Below, piece after piece: positions 44,473 through 53,562 of a stretch of 64,000 nucleotides of DNA; within the stretch, counting starts at the first letter, position 1; the number at the start of each line of letters is the position of its first letter. This DNA is from Paraburkholderia domus (GTDB lineage: Bacteria; Pseudomonadota; Gammaproteobacteria; Burkholderiales; Burkholderiaceae). A program made the translations under genes and the position numbers. The stretch is taken from NCBI RefSeq assembly GCF_905220705.1, contig NZ_CAJNAT010000004.1:186001-250000 (forward strand). The letters run 5' to 3'. The notes under the pieces are model-generated. The model ran no database searches. It was given only the letters and a program-made list of their open reading frames with translations, and was not told the origin of the DNA.

Positions 44473-46332
44473 ATGATCTCGATCTCCTATTCGCACGAGC
44501 GGCAGCATCGGTTCGCCTGTGCGCTCGATTCCGCCCTCGGCCATCTGGTGGAGATTCCCGCCGCCCTGCTGGTGCTCGCGGAAATCGTCGTGCTGCTGGC
44601 GGGCGTGACGAGCCGCTATGTGCTGCATTCACCCCTCGTCTGGTCCGATGAGCTTGCGTCCATGCTGTTCCTGTGGCTCGCCATGCTCGGCGCCGTGATC
44701 GCCTTACGGCGCGGCGAGCACATGCGGATGACGGCGCTGGTCGGCATGGCGCCGCCGGGCGTGCGCACCTTTCTCGAGGTGGTCGCGATCGCGGCGCCGG
44801 TCGCGTTCCTCGCGATGGTGATCGGCCCGGCGATCAGCTTCGCACAGGACGAATCGTTCATCACCACGCCGGCGCTCGAATTGTCGAACTCGTGGCGCGC
44901 GGCGGCGTTGCCGATCGGTTCTGCGCTGATGCTGCTGGTCGCCGTGGTGCGGCTCGCCCGCATGAGCGACTGGCGCCTGACGCTCGCTGGGATTGCAACG
45001 GTCGGCGCGCTGGTCGGCATCTTCATTGCGCTGGGACCGTTGCTGCGCGATCTCGGCAATATCAACCTGTTGATCTTCTTTGTCGGCCTGGTGGCGCTCG
45101 GTGTGCTGAGCGGCGTGCCGATTGCTTTCTCATTCGGGCTCGCCACCTTCGGCTACCTGGCGCTGACCACGAATACGCCGATGCCGGTGGTGGTCGGCCG
45201 GATGGATGAGGGCATGTCGCATCTGATCCTGCTTTCGGTGCCGCTCTTCGTGTTCCTCGGTCAGTTGATCGAGATGACCGGCATGGCCGCCGCGATGATC
45301 GCGTTTCTCGCGAGCCTGCTGGGTCACGTGCGCGGTGGGCTGTCGTATGTGCTGGTCGGCGCGATGTATCTCGTGTCGGGCATCTCGGGTTCGAAGGCCG
45401 CGGACATGGCGGCGGTCGCACCCGTGTTGTTTCCCGAGATGAAGGCGCGCGGTGCGAAGCCGGGCGATCTGGTCGCGCTGCTGGCCGCGACCGGCGCGCA
45501 GACCGAGACAATTCCGCCGAGCCTCGTGCTGATTACGCTCGGCTCGGTGACCGGCGTGTCGATCTCGGCGCTCTTCACCGGCGGCATGCTGCCGGGCATC
45601 GTGCTCGCCATCACGCTGTGCGCGGTGGTGCAGTGGCGTTACCGGCGCGAAGACCTGTCAGGTGTCAAACGCGCGAGCCGTGGCGAGATTTTGCGCAAGC
45701 TGGTGATCGCGGTGCCGGCGCTCGCGTTGCCGTTCGTGATTCGCGCGGCGGTGGTCGAAGGTATTGCAACGGCGACTGAAGTTTCGACGATCGGGATTGC
45801 GTATGCCGTGCTGGCGGGCTTGCTGATCTATCGCCGGTTCGAGTGGAAGCGGCTCAAGCCGATGCTGATCGATACCGCGACTTTGTCGGGCGCGATTCTG
45901 CTCATCATCGGCGCGGCGACGAGCATGGCGTGGGCGCTGACTCAATCCGGCTTCTCAGGACAGCTTGCGCAGACGCTCGGCGGTTTGCCGGGCGGCGCGG
46001 CGATGTTCATGGCCGCATCCATCTGCGTGTTCGTGATTCTCGGCAGCGTGCTCGAAGGCATTCCGGCGATCGTGCTGTTCGGGCCGCTGATGTTTCCGAT
46101 CGCGCGGCAGATGGGCATTCACGACGTGCACTACGCGATGGTGGTGATCCTGTCGATGGGCGTGGGTCTGTTCGCCCCGCCGTTTGGTGTGGGCTATTAC
46201 TCGGCTTGCGCGGTGAGCCGCATTCATCCTGACGAAGGCATGAAGCCGATTCTGGGCTACATCGCCGCGTTGATGGTCGGTTTGATCATCGTCGCTGCAG
46301 TGCCGTGGATTTCAACCGGCTTCCTGCATTGA
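44473..46332 (+). CDS. fused TRAP permease (DctQ-DctM)
   Basis: A 619-residue inner-membrane protein. Residues 1 to about 180 are the small four-helix DctQ part (VTSRYVLHSPLVWSDELASMLFLWLAMLGA). The rest is the large DctM part of about 12 helices with FGLATFGYLALTTNTPMPVV and VSGISGSKAADMAAVAPVL. Fusions of these two subunits are known. With the preceding binding protein it forms a complete sodium-dependent TRAP importer. Confidence 0.9.
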   Translation: MISISYSHERQHRFACALDSALGHLVEIPAALLVLAEIVVLLAGVTSRYVLHSPLVWSDELASMLFLWLAMLGAVIALRRGEHMRMTALVGMAPPGVRTFLEVVAIAAPVAFLAMVIGPAISFAQDESFITTPALELSNSWRAAALPIGSALMLLVAVVRLARMSDWRLTLAGIATVGALVGIFIALGPLLRDLGNINLLIFFVGLVALGVLSGVPIAFSFGLATFGYLALTTNTPMPVVVGRMDEGMSHLILLSVPLFVFLGQLIEMTGMAAAMIAFLASLLGHVRGGLSYVLVGAMYLVSGISGSKAADMAAVAPVLFPEMKARGAKPGDLVALLAATGAQTETIPPSLVLITLGSVTGVSISALFTGGMLPGIVLAITLCAVVQWRYRREDLSGVKRASRGEILRKLVIAVPALALPFVIRAAVVEGIATATEVSTIGIAYAVLAGLLIYRRFEWKRLKPMLIDTATLSGAILLIIGAATSMAWALTQSGFSGQLAQTLGGLPGGAAMFMAASICVFVILGSVLEGIPAIVLFGPLMFPIARQMGIHDVHYAMVVILSMGVGLFAPPFGVGYYSACAVSRIHPDEGMKPILGYIAALMVGLIIVAAVPWISTGFLH

Positions 46333-46340
46333 TCCGCTGA

Positions 46341-46371
46341 CGTACGAGGCGGCGCTGTGCAGCCTCGTACG
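46341..46371. terminator. 10-bp perfect hairpin
   Basis: CGTACGAGGC and GCCTCGTACG pair perfectly around an 11-base loop, between the permease and the second transketolase. A weak T-rich TTCTTTC follows. It may reduce read-through and separate two transcription units. Confidence 0.5.
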
Positions 46372-46452
46372 AAGTTCTTTCGCCTGATCCGATCCGATTC
46401 GTTTGATTGCCGCCGCCCTGCATGCCGGGGCGGCGTAGAGGAGCCTTTTGTC

Positions 46453-48522
46453 ATGTCCACCACTGAAGCTCAGCCAGTTGCACCGATTGCTTCGCTGACT
46501 GCATCGTCATCGCAGTCAGCCGCGGCGGTGCAAACGCAATTGCGCCAACAAGCGCCCCAGTTGCCGCTAGCCGACGCGATCCGCTTCCTGTCCATCGATT
46601 CAATTCTGCGTGCCGGTGAAGGTCATCAAGGTGTGCCGCTCGGTATGGCCGAAATCGCAACGGCGTTATTCACCCGGCATCTGAAATTCAATCCCGCCGA
46701 TCCGACCTGGCCCGACCGCGACCGCTTCGTGCTGTCCAACGGCCACGGTTCTCTGCTGCTGTATTCGCTGTTGTATCTGACAGGCTATGCGGCGATCGGT
46801 CTGGATGAACTGAAGACCTTCCGCGAACTTGGCTCGCATTGCGCTGGCCACCCCGAGTACGACCCGGCGCATGGCATCGAGGCGACCACAGGTCCGCTCG
46901 GGCAGGGCATCGCCAACGCGTTCGGGATGGCCATCGCCGAAGCGTATCTCGCGGCGAAATTCGGCAGCGAGCTCGTCGATCACTACACGTACGCGTTCGT
47001 CGGCGACGGCTGTCTGCAGGAGGGCATCGGACAGGAGATGATTTCGCTGGCGGGGCACCTCCGGCTGGGCAAACTGATTCTCTGCTGGGACGACAACCAG
47101 ATCACCGACGACGGCAGCACCTCACTCTCGATCAGCGAAGACGTTTGCGCGCGATTTCGTGTGGGCGGCTGGCATGTGATCGAAGTCGACGGTCACGATC
47201 TCGAGGCTGTATCCGCGGCGTTGACGATTGCGCGCGCCGATCCGCGGCCATCGATGATTGCGTGCAAGACGGTTATCGGCCGTGGCATTGCGCGCTTGCA
47301 AGGGCAGCGCGGCGGCCACAGCGGCAAGCTGTTTCAGTCGGATGCCGATGCAGCGCGCGAGCAGCTCGATTGGCCCCATGCGCCGTTCGACGTGCCCACG
47401 GAAATTCTGAGCGCATGGCGCGAAGCGGGCCGACGCAGTAGCGACGAATACAACGCATGGCACGCGCGTCTCGCCGCTTTGCCGGACGCGCAGTGCGCCG
47501 AGTTCGAGCGGGTCCAGGCGGGCGGCTTGCCGGAGGGATGGCGCGAGGTGCTCGACGCGTACCGCAAGCGCGCCGTGGAACGCGGCGAGCCGCAGCCGGG
47601 CATCACTGTGTCGGGCGAGATCAGCGATCTGTTCGCGATGCTGCTGCCCGAGCGCATGATCGGTTGCGCCGATCTCGAAGCACCCACGGGCCACAAGCGC
47701 CAGTTGCACGCCTTCACCGCCGACGACCCCAGCGGCGCCTACGTCCACTGCGGCGTGCGGGAACATCTGATGGGCGCGATGGCCAACGGCATGGCTGCGC
47801 ACGGCGGCGTCATCGCGACCAGCGTCACCTATCTGGCGTTCTCCGATTACCAGCGTCCGGCGATGCGTATGGCCGCGCTGATGGGCCTGCCGGTGCACTT
47901 CGTGTTCAGCCACGACTCGATCGGCGTCGGCAAGAATGGGCCGACTCATCAACCTGTCGAGATACTCGCTTCATTGCGCGCCATGCCGAACATGCGCGTG
48001 CTGCGTCCCGCCGATGCAGTAGAAGCCGCCGAGTGCTGGGCGCTCGCGCTGGAGCACCGCAGCGGCCCGAGCACGTTGGTATTTGCACGCCAGGCGTTGC
48101 CGCTGGTGCGTCGCGAGCATAGCGCCGAGCCATTGTCGCAGCGCGGCGCTTACGTTTTGGCCGAGGCAGAGGGCGGGCCGCGCGCCGTGACCTTGCTCGC
48201 CACCGGCTCCGAAGTCGTGCTGGCATTGCAGGCACGCAGCGAGCTGCAGGATGAAGGCATCGCGACTGCGGTGGTGTCGATGCCGTGCTGGGAAATCTTC
48301 GACGAACAGGACGCCGACTATCGCGCCGCTGTGTTGGGTTTAAACACAGTGCGCGTGGGTGTCGAGGCGGCGTTGCGTTTCGGCTGGGACCGATATCTGG
48401 GCGAGCGGGGCGGTTTTGTCGGGATGACAGGCTTCGGTGCTTCCGCTTCTGCGGAGACGTTATACGAACACTTCGGCATCACGGCGCAGCATATCGTCGC
48501 CGAAGCGAAGCGGCATTTATAA
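46453..48522 (+). CDS. full-length transketolase paralogue with altered phosphate site
   Basis: A 689-residue TPP enzyme with all three domains: GEGHQGVPLGMAEIA, GHPEYDP, TTGPLGQGIANAFGMA and VGDGCLQEGI, then GVREHLMGAMANG with the catalytic glutamate, and HDSIGVGKNGPTHQPVE. Against E. coli TktA from memory, Arg358 aligns with Thr, Ser385 with Cys (IGCADL) and Asp469 with Asn (GKNGP), while the histidines and Arg520 (FARQAL) remain. These changes suggest a different, perhaps non-phosphorylated acceptor. It differs from the split pair in the same cluster. Confidence 0.87.
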   Translation: MSTTEAQPVAPIASLTASSSQSAAAVQTQLRQQAPQLPLADAIRFLSIDSILRAGEGHQGVPLGMAEIATALFTRHLKFNPADPTWPDRDRFVLSNGHGSLLLYSLLYLTGYAAIGLDELKTFRELGSHCAGHPEYDPAHGIEATTGPLGQGIANAFGMAIAEAYLAAKFGSELVDHYTYAFVGDGCLQEGIGQEMISLAGHLRLGKLILCWDDNQITDDGSTSLSISEDVCARFRVGGWHVIEVDGHDLEAVSAALTIARADPRPSMIACKTVIGRGIARLQGQRGGHSGKLFQSDADAAREQLDWPHAPFDVPTEILSAWREAGRRSSDEYNAWHARLAALPDAQCAEFERVQAGGLPEGWREVLDAYRKRAVERGEPQPGITVSGEISDLFAMLLPERMIGCADLEAPTGHKRQLHAFTADDPSGAYVHCGVREHLMGAMANGMAAHGGVIATSVTYLAFSDYQRPAMRMAALMGLPVHFVFSHDSIGVGKNGPTHQPVEILASLRAMPNMRVLRPADAVEAAECWALALEHRSGPSTLVFARQALPLVRREHSAEPLSQRGAYVLAEAEGGPRAVTLLATGSEVVLALQARSELQDEGIATAVVSMPCWEIFDEQDADYRAAVLGLNTVRVGVEAALRFGWDRYLGERGGFVGMTGFGASASAETLYEHFGITAQHIVAEAKRHL

Positions 48523-48540
48523 ATCATCGAGGAGATGAGC

Positions 48541-49506
48541 ATGCAACGAATCGTTTTTCTCGACCGCGCCACGCTTGCGCCACAGATAGCGTTGCGCGAG
48601 CCGCGCTTCGATCATCAACTGATCGAGCACGATCGAACGGCGCCGGATCAACTGCTGAAGCGGCTGGCCGGCGCATCGATCGCCATCACCAACAAGGTGC
48701 CGTTGACGAAAGAAATATTGGCGCAACTACCGGATCTGAAACTCATCGCGGTCGCCGCCACCGGCACCGATTGCGTCGACAAAGCGGCCTGCCAGCAGCT
48801 CGGCATTTCGGTGTGCAATATTCGCGGCTATGCGATCAACACCGTGCCCGAGCACACCTTTGCACTGATCCTCGCGCTGCGGCGCAATCTCGTCGCGTAC
48901 CGGAACGACGTGCTCGCCGGCGAGTGGCAGAAGTCCGGGCAATTCTGCTTCTTCACGCATGCAATTCACGATCTGGCCGGCGCACGGCTTGGCATCATCG
49001 GCGAAGGGGTGCTTGGGCAGCGTGTCGCGGAAATCGGCAAAGCTTTTGGCATGCTGCCGATGTTCGCCGCTCACAAGGGGAGGGAAGGTCTCGGCCCGCT
49101 CTATACACCGTGGGACGATGTGCTCGCGACCAGCGACATCATCACTGTGCATAGTCCGCTCACACCGCAAACGCGCAACATGCTTGCCATGCCCGAGTTC
49201 CGCGCAATGAAGCGCAAGCCGCTGATTATCAACACGGCGCGCGGCGGCCTGGTCGACGAGGACGCACTGGTGCAGGCGCTCGACGAAGGTTTGATTAGCG
49301 GTGCGGGTTTCGATGTGACCGCAAGCGAACCACCCACAGAGGATAATCCGCTGATGCGCGCGGCCGGCCGCCCAAATGTCGTTCTGACGCCGCATGTCGC
49401 GTGGGCGTCGGACGAGGCACAGCAGTGTCTCGCGGATCAATTAATGGACAACATTGAGAATTTCGTCAGCGGTGCGCCCACCCATCTGGTGCACGGGGCG
49501 TATTGA
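48541..49506 (+). CDS. D-2-hydroxyacid dehydrogenase (hydroxypyruvate/glyoxylate reductase type)
   Basis: A 321-residue NAD(P) enzyme of the D-isomer-specific family. It has the nucleotide motif GEGVLGQRVAEIG, catalytic Arg in NTARGGLVDEDAL, Glu in ASEPPTEDN and His in LTPHVAWAS. Hydroxypyruvate or a similar 2-oxo acid is the likely substrate. Hydroxypyruvate is also a classic transketolase donor, which may link it to the cluster. The ATG at 48541 is favoured over 48535 because the GAGGAG site has proper spacing only for it. Confidence 0.87.
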   Translation: MQRIVFLDRATLAPQIALREPRFDHQLIEHDRTAPDQLLKRLAGASIAITNKVPLTKEILAQLPDLKLIAVAATGTDCVDKAACQQLGISVCNIRGYAINTVPEHTFALILALRRNLVAYRNDVLAGEWQKSGQFCFFTHAIHDLAGARLGIIGEGVLGQRVAEIGKAFGMLPMFAAHKGREGLGPLYTPWDDVLATSDIITVHSPLTPQTRNMLAMPEFRAMKRKPLIINTARGGLVDEDALVQALDEGLISGAGFDVTASEPPTEDNPLMRAAGRPNVVLTPHVAWASDEAQQCLADQLMDNIENFVSGAPTHLVHGAY

Positions 49507-49968
49507 TTGACAGGGACCGCTGCGTCGCGCCGCGCGGATCGTCGGAGGAATCGCGTCCGCCTCGACCGCGAAGGGCACTAGCTCGTTGCCGACAAAAATC
49601 TGATTACTCCGGACGAGTAAATTGAGTCTCCCAAGCCGCATGCCCCGTTGCATCGAGCTGTAATTCCCCGTGGCCGCGGGCGCAGAGAATGCCCGCGGCG
49701 TTTGCACTATCCCGCTCGTGCCTCGCGACCCTTCAGCACAGACCTTTTTTTCGCATTAGCATGGCGAGGATGTCCCGTGCCGTTCGGTGGAGCGAATCAC
49801 CGGACCATTGCCGCTGGACCATCAACGTGTTCAACGTGTGGGATCGCGCCAATCATCCCCACATCAACGCATCGCAGGCCCACGCCGCGAACCTGCCGTT
49901 CCACGTAGGCTTCGAGCGGACGGCCATCTTCAATCCAATCGCATCGATTGAACGAATTGTTGGTTAAT
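49507..49968. other. 462-bp gap
   Basis: Between the hydroxyacid dehydrogenase and the next gene I see one GC-rich hairpin (49673-49699) and short frames without family resemblance. A 92-codon frame at 49689-49967 has no supporting features. Confidence 0.4.
49673..49699. terminator. GC-rich hairpin, possible terminator of the transketolase cluster
   Basis: GCCGCGGGC-GCAGAGAAT-GCCCGCGGC is a perfect 9-bp stem about 170 bp after the last gene of the cluster. There is no long T tract. Confidence 0.4.
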
Positions 49969-50613
49969 ATGAGGAATGTACGTACATCATTGATAGTCGG
50001 CGTGCTTCTTGTCGAGTTGGTGTTCGGCGTTTTTTTACTGTCACACAAAAGCCATCGCTCGACGGTCGACCCCGACGTCACGACAAGCAGCCAGACGGAA
50101 TTGGCCGCGATTTCCCCCCAATTGGGTGACACCCATGTGGCCGCAGGAAGTGTAGTTGGCGCAGCGCCTCTCGCGAGTAACACAGCGACCAGTTCCGGGC
50201 AGTCCACAAGCGGCACAGTGGTGACGGCATCCGACTCGCCTGCTAAAGGCGGCGCGCCAGTAGTGCGACCGGACACGCGTACACGCGAACCGGTTGCCGT
50301 CCATAGTTACGTTGAGCCGAAGATCAACCCCGTGTGGCGAACCGAAAGCAGGCGCGACAGTTCGCATCGGCATGGCTCGAATCCGGTCGCGTCAGCGATG
50401 ACGGATGAGCTGGTCAAAGAGTCCGCGAAACTCGATCCTGCACTGCCGCCGCCGACCCAACCAGCGTTGTCACCGACGGCCCAGCCCAGTCATAACGACC
50501 CGTACCGTCCCGGCTCGAACCCAATTGCGGCTGCAATGACCGATCAGCTTGTCAGAGAGTCCGCGAAACTCGATCCGGCCCTGCCGCCGCCGGACCAGGC
50601 CGGCATGAAGTAA
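49969..50613 (+). CDS. single-pass membrane protein with a duplicated C-terminal module
   Basis: A 214-residue protein. A short N-terminus precedes one transmembrane helix (TSLIVGVLLVELVFGVFLL). A Ser/Thr/Ala-rich, probably disordered region follows, then two 27-residue copies of a GSNP-(V/I)-A-A-MTD-L-ESAKLDPALPPP module (about residues 136-162 and 182-208) that differ at four positions. No family is recognised. The start is taken at ATG 49969; a TTG at 49948 in frame is less likely. Confidence 0.55.
   Translation: MRNVRTSLIVGVLLVELVFGVFLLSHKSHRSTVDPDVTTSSQTELAAISPQLGDTHVAAGSVVGAAPLASNTATSSGQSTSGTVVTASDSPAKGGAPVVRPDTRTREPVAVHSYVEPKINPVWRTESRRDSSHRHGSNPVASAMTDELVKESAKLDPALPPPTQPALSPTAQPSHNDPYRPGSNPIAAAMTDQLVRESAKLDPALPPPDQAGMK
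50374..50592 (+). repeat. 81-bp direct repeat within coding sequence
   Basis: Copies at 50374-50454 and 50512-50592 encode the duplicated module. They share the exact 20-mer GAGTCCGCGAAACTCGATCC and differ mainly at third positions elsewhere. This suggests an old tandem duplication kept by selection on the protein. Confidence 0.75.
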
Positions 50614-50637
50614 GCGCGCGACGCGAAGCGTGGGTTG

Positions 50638-51150
50638 CTACCGGTAGAACACGTAGTCCGCGAGATAGGGCGAGCTTCCGGGTTCATGTTCCGTCGAACA
50701 CGGTGCCGTCGGCGCCAAGCCGCCGACGGTATGCACGCGCTGCACATACCGCACGGTTGAAAGTGCGCCGCTACCGGACGTGCTATGCGCTTCGAGCAAC
50801 AACTGCGGTATGCTCGCCGGCGTTTCGCTGGGCCGCTGTGCGATCACACGGCCTACGATCCGGCTGCCATCTTCCGCCTCCCAGGACGGCCCCGCGCCGT
50901 GCCGGACCGCAGCGTGGCCACTCGCGTCGTAGAGCGTTGCGAGTGGACTCTTGAACACCCATCCGAGACGATGCTGCGCATCGAATTCGCACGAATAATT
51001 CTGTACGCCGGACGCAGTGAGTGTCATCACGCGCTCGGCTTGGGGTGGGTCGATGGATGCCCCCTGGGGACTTGCGGGCGGCATGGCACACGCGGCCAGC
51101 ATGGACACGGCGATGGCCGAGAAGCTTGCTTGCGAAATATTCCTGAGCAT
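50638..51150 (-). CDS. DUF3455 family lipoprotein
   Basis: A 170-residue exported protein with lipobox SMLAAC (cysteine near residue 20). The DUF3455 core includes ASGVQNYSC, WVFKSPLATLYDASGHAAVRHGAGPSWE and VRYVQRVHTVGGLAP. The function is unknown; plant and bacterial members are often called desiccation- or envelope-related. The start at 51150 follows GAGGTGG. It is the last gene of a minus-strand series after the TAXI protein. Confidence 0.75.
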   Translation of the reverse strand: MLRNISQASFSAIAVSMLAACAMPPASPQGASIDPPQAERVMTLTASGVQNYSCEFDAQHRLGWVFKSPLATLYDASGHAAVRHGAGPSWEAEDGSRIVGRVIAQRPSETPASIPQLLLEAHSTSGSGALSTVRYVQRVHTVGGLAPTAPCSTEHEPGSSPYLADYVFYR

Positions 51151-51203
51151 GGATACCACCTCGAGTGAAGCGCGGCGCATGACGCTGTACGCACGCCGCG
51201 CAG

Positions 51204-52541
51204 CTATTGCTCCGCTGCTACGCGGGAGATTCGCTCGCGGACGACGCCGATCGCCTGTTTGAGCGCGTATACGTCTTGGAAATAACGCTGCGGCATCCGG
51301 ATCTGGTTGGCATGCGCATCGATGTGCTCGATCTCGTGCTGCCATTTCGCAATCTGGTCCGGGCTTGGATGGCTGTTTTTCCATATTTCATCTTCAAGCG
51401 CTTTGATCTCGCGATACCAGACGACCAGGCGTTTTTTTATCCGCGCCTCCGCCATGCGCGGTAACGCTTGCAGCAGGCCCAGCAGTAAAGCCATGAAGGG
51501 AAGCAGGATCAGCAGACGTCGTTCGATAAAGCTGGCCAGCCAGAACGGCAGGTAGCGCTGCAGAAAGGGGCGCCCCGTTTTGAAGTAACGCTCGCTCTCT
51601 GCGGAAACAGGAAATTCTTCGGTGTTCAGGTTGGGAAACACGCCAAGCGGCGTGAAGTAATCTTCGCCACCGTGGACAGTTTTGGCCGCGTCCAGCAACA
51701 GGTAGACCAGCGCGGGGTGCAGCGTGTCTTTGGAGACGAGCAGCGCGGTAGCGGCAAGCAGCGTGACGTCGGTTTGCGGCAGATCGTTGACGATGCTGGT
51801 CGCGGCGCGCGGAAAAATCACCTTGGATAGCGATGGGAATTTCTGCACCAGCGCATCGGCCTGCGCAAAACTCATCAGTTTGAGGTCGCTGTTCAGCAAC
51901 GTTGTCTGCATGACCGCATCGGGCCTGCCGATAAAGAAAGCCGCATCCAGTTGACCGCTTTCGAGGCCCTGGTAAGCTTTGGTCGCGTCCATTTCGAGCA
52001 GCGTCGTATTGTCCCGTGTGATGCCGCTGTATCCGAGCAATACTTGGGAGACGTTCAGCAGGCCGCTGCCAGGAACACCGATTGAAATCCTTTTGCCGCG
52101 TAGTTGTGCGAGCCGGTTGACGGTGGACTCGCCACGATAGAACACCCAGATCGGTTCATAGGAGACGGCGGCGATCGTCTGCAGGTGATCGGTTTCTTGC
52201 GGACTGGTGGTGCCGGACTGGATGAAACCCACCTCGTAGTCGCTGTCCGGGTCTTTTAGCCGCTGGTAGTTTTCGCTCGACCCCGACGAACTGCGGATAT
52301 CGAGCCTGATGCCATCGCGTTTCAGGATGGGTGCATAGCGATCCGCAAAGCCGCGATAGATCCCGTTGTCTGCTCCGGTTGTGATGACGATCGTGTGCCG
52401 GAAGGCGGGTTCGAGTATGACCCATAGCCCCCAACCTAGCGCAGCCATCAGCAGTATCACGCCGGCGATGAGAAACCGCCGCCGACCCGGCGTCATGGGG
52501 AGCTTTTCGTTGCGATGAAGCGCAGGGTTGTGCCTGGGCAT
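51204..52541 (-). CDS. membrane-anchored TAXI-family binding protein with C-terminal extension
   Basis: A 445-residue protein. An N-terminal membrane anchor (residues about 22-45) is followed by a TAXI-type periplasmic binding domain (ITTGADNGIYRGFADRYAPIL; GFIQSGTTSP; RISIGVPGSG). A second helix near 345-365 (LLILLPFMALLLGLLQAL) precedes a cytoplasmic coiled coil of about 75 residues. TAXI proteins normally feed TRAP permeases, but no permease is adjacent. With two membrane segments and a cytoplasmic tail it may transmit a ligand signal instead. That is inference. Confidence 0.8.
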   Translation of the reverse strand: MPRHNPALHRNEKLPMTPGRRRFLIAGVILLMAALGWGLWVILEPAFRHTIVITTGADNGIYRGFADRYAPILKRDGIRLDIRSSSGSSENYQRLKDPDSDYEVGFIQSGTTSPQETDHLQTIAAVSYEPIWVFYRGESTVNRLAQLRGKRISIGVPGSGLLNVSQVLLGYSGITRDNTTLLEMDATKAYQGLESGQLDAAFFIGRPDAVMQTTLLNSDLKLMSFAQADALVQKFPSLSKVIFPRAATSIVNDLPQTDVTLLAATALLVSKDTLHPALVYLLLDAAKTVHGGEDYFTPLGVFPNLNTEEFPVSAESERYFKTGRPFLQRYLPFWLASFIERRLLILLPFMALLLGLLQALPRMAEARIKKRLVVWYREIKALEDEIWKNSHPSPDQIAKWQHEIEHIDAHANQIRMPQRYFQDVYALKQAIGVVRERISRVAAEQ

Positions 52542-52779
52542 TGTCCGCCTCTCTCGTTCGGCGCTACTCGCCAGGTCCTGGCCGCGCGAGGTCGGCGCGG
52601 AGAAAGCGTCGAGGCGGCAGCGTTGTCATAGTTGCAGACGGCGCCGCGAAGTTTGCCGCGTGAAGCATTGACCTTGCCGCGCCGTGATGGTGTCTAACAG
52701 CCAGCATGGATAATGCAGCGCCTTGGACGCCTTGTCCACATCCTCACTCAAGGTGGCGACCGTCCCGGCGAGTGAAAAA

Positions 52780-53502
52780 TCAATGCTTCGGGGAATGTTG
52801 CGCACCATCCGGCACAAATACATAGCCATGGCTGCGAACGGTCTGGATGAACCTCGGCGTGGAGGGATTTGCCTCCAGGATTCTGCGCAACCGCCACACC
52901 TGAACATCGATCCCCCGGTCGGTATGACCGTCTTCAGGGCCGTGCAGCAACTCGAGCAGCCGCTCTCGGGTAAGCGTACGCATGGGGTTGTTGACGAAGA
53001 CCTTAAGCAGCGCGAATTCTCCCGCCGATAGCGTGAGCCGTCTGTTTTCCATGTTGAGTGCGCGCAACTGAAGGTCAAGCGTGAATGGGCCGAATCCGAC
53101 GACCTTGTGTTCTTTCTGCGCGGCGCCCGACCCAGTCAGGGTTTGTCGCCGCAATACGGCGCGCATGCGCGCAAGCAGTTCACGAGGATTGAATGGTTTG
53201 CAGATGCAGTCGTCAGCACCCGTTTCGAGTCCCACGATCCTGTCCGTGTCGTCGGGCCCCGAGGTCAGAATCACGGGGACATTGTTGCCTGCGGCACGGA
53301 GTATGCTCAGCGCCGCAAGGCCATTCAAGCCTTGCATGATCTGGTCGAGCACAATCAGATCGGGCGGGTCTCGTTTGATGTGTTCCCCGAGTGACTTGAC
53401 CTCATGCAAAACGGATACGGCCATGCCCTCTCGTCCGAGGAAGTCGGCCAGCGACCCAAGTAGTTCGACATCGTCGTCAACGACCAGTATTTGAGTTGTC
53501 AT
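52780..53502 (-). CDS. OmpR-family response regulator (orphan)
   Basis: A 240-residue two-component regulator. The receiver domain has the acidic pocket DDD at 9-11, phospho-acceptor Asp53 (LIVLDQIM) and Lys102 (CKPF). The C-terminal winged helix ends in FIQTVRSHGYVFVP. No sensor kinase is next to it. The downstream gene on the same strand, 238 bp away, encodes the membrane-anchored TAXI protein, and the two may be functionally linked. The start at 53502 begins the receiver domain. Confidence 0.88.
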   Translation of the reverse strand: MTTQILVVDDDVELLGSLADFLGREGMAVSVLHEVKSLGEHIKRDPPDLIVLDQIMQGLNGLAALSILRAAGNNVPVILTSGPDDTDRIVGLETGADDCICKPFNPRELLARMRAVLRRQTLTGSGAAQKEHKVVGFGPFTLDLQLRALNMENRRLTLSAGEFALLKVFVNNPMRTLTRERLLELLHGPEDGHTDRGIDVQVWRLRRILEANPSTPRFIQTVRSHGYVFVPDGAQHSPKH

Positions 53503-53562
53503 AGCAGGGAAATCGAACGCTTCGGCTGGAAAGCGGGTTTGCGAACGTGGTGGCTGTGGCAT

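Noticed and set aside
49689..49967. 92-codon frame before the repeat protein
   Set aside because: It has no signal, domain or ribosome binding site and spans a hairpin; not supported as a gene.
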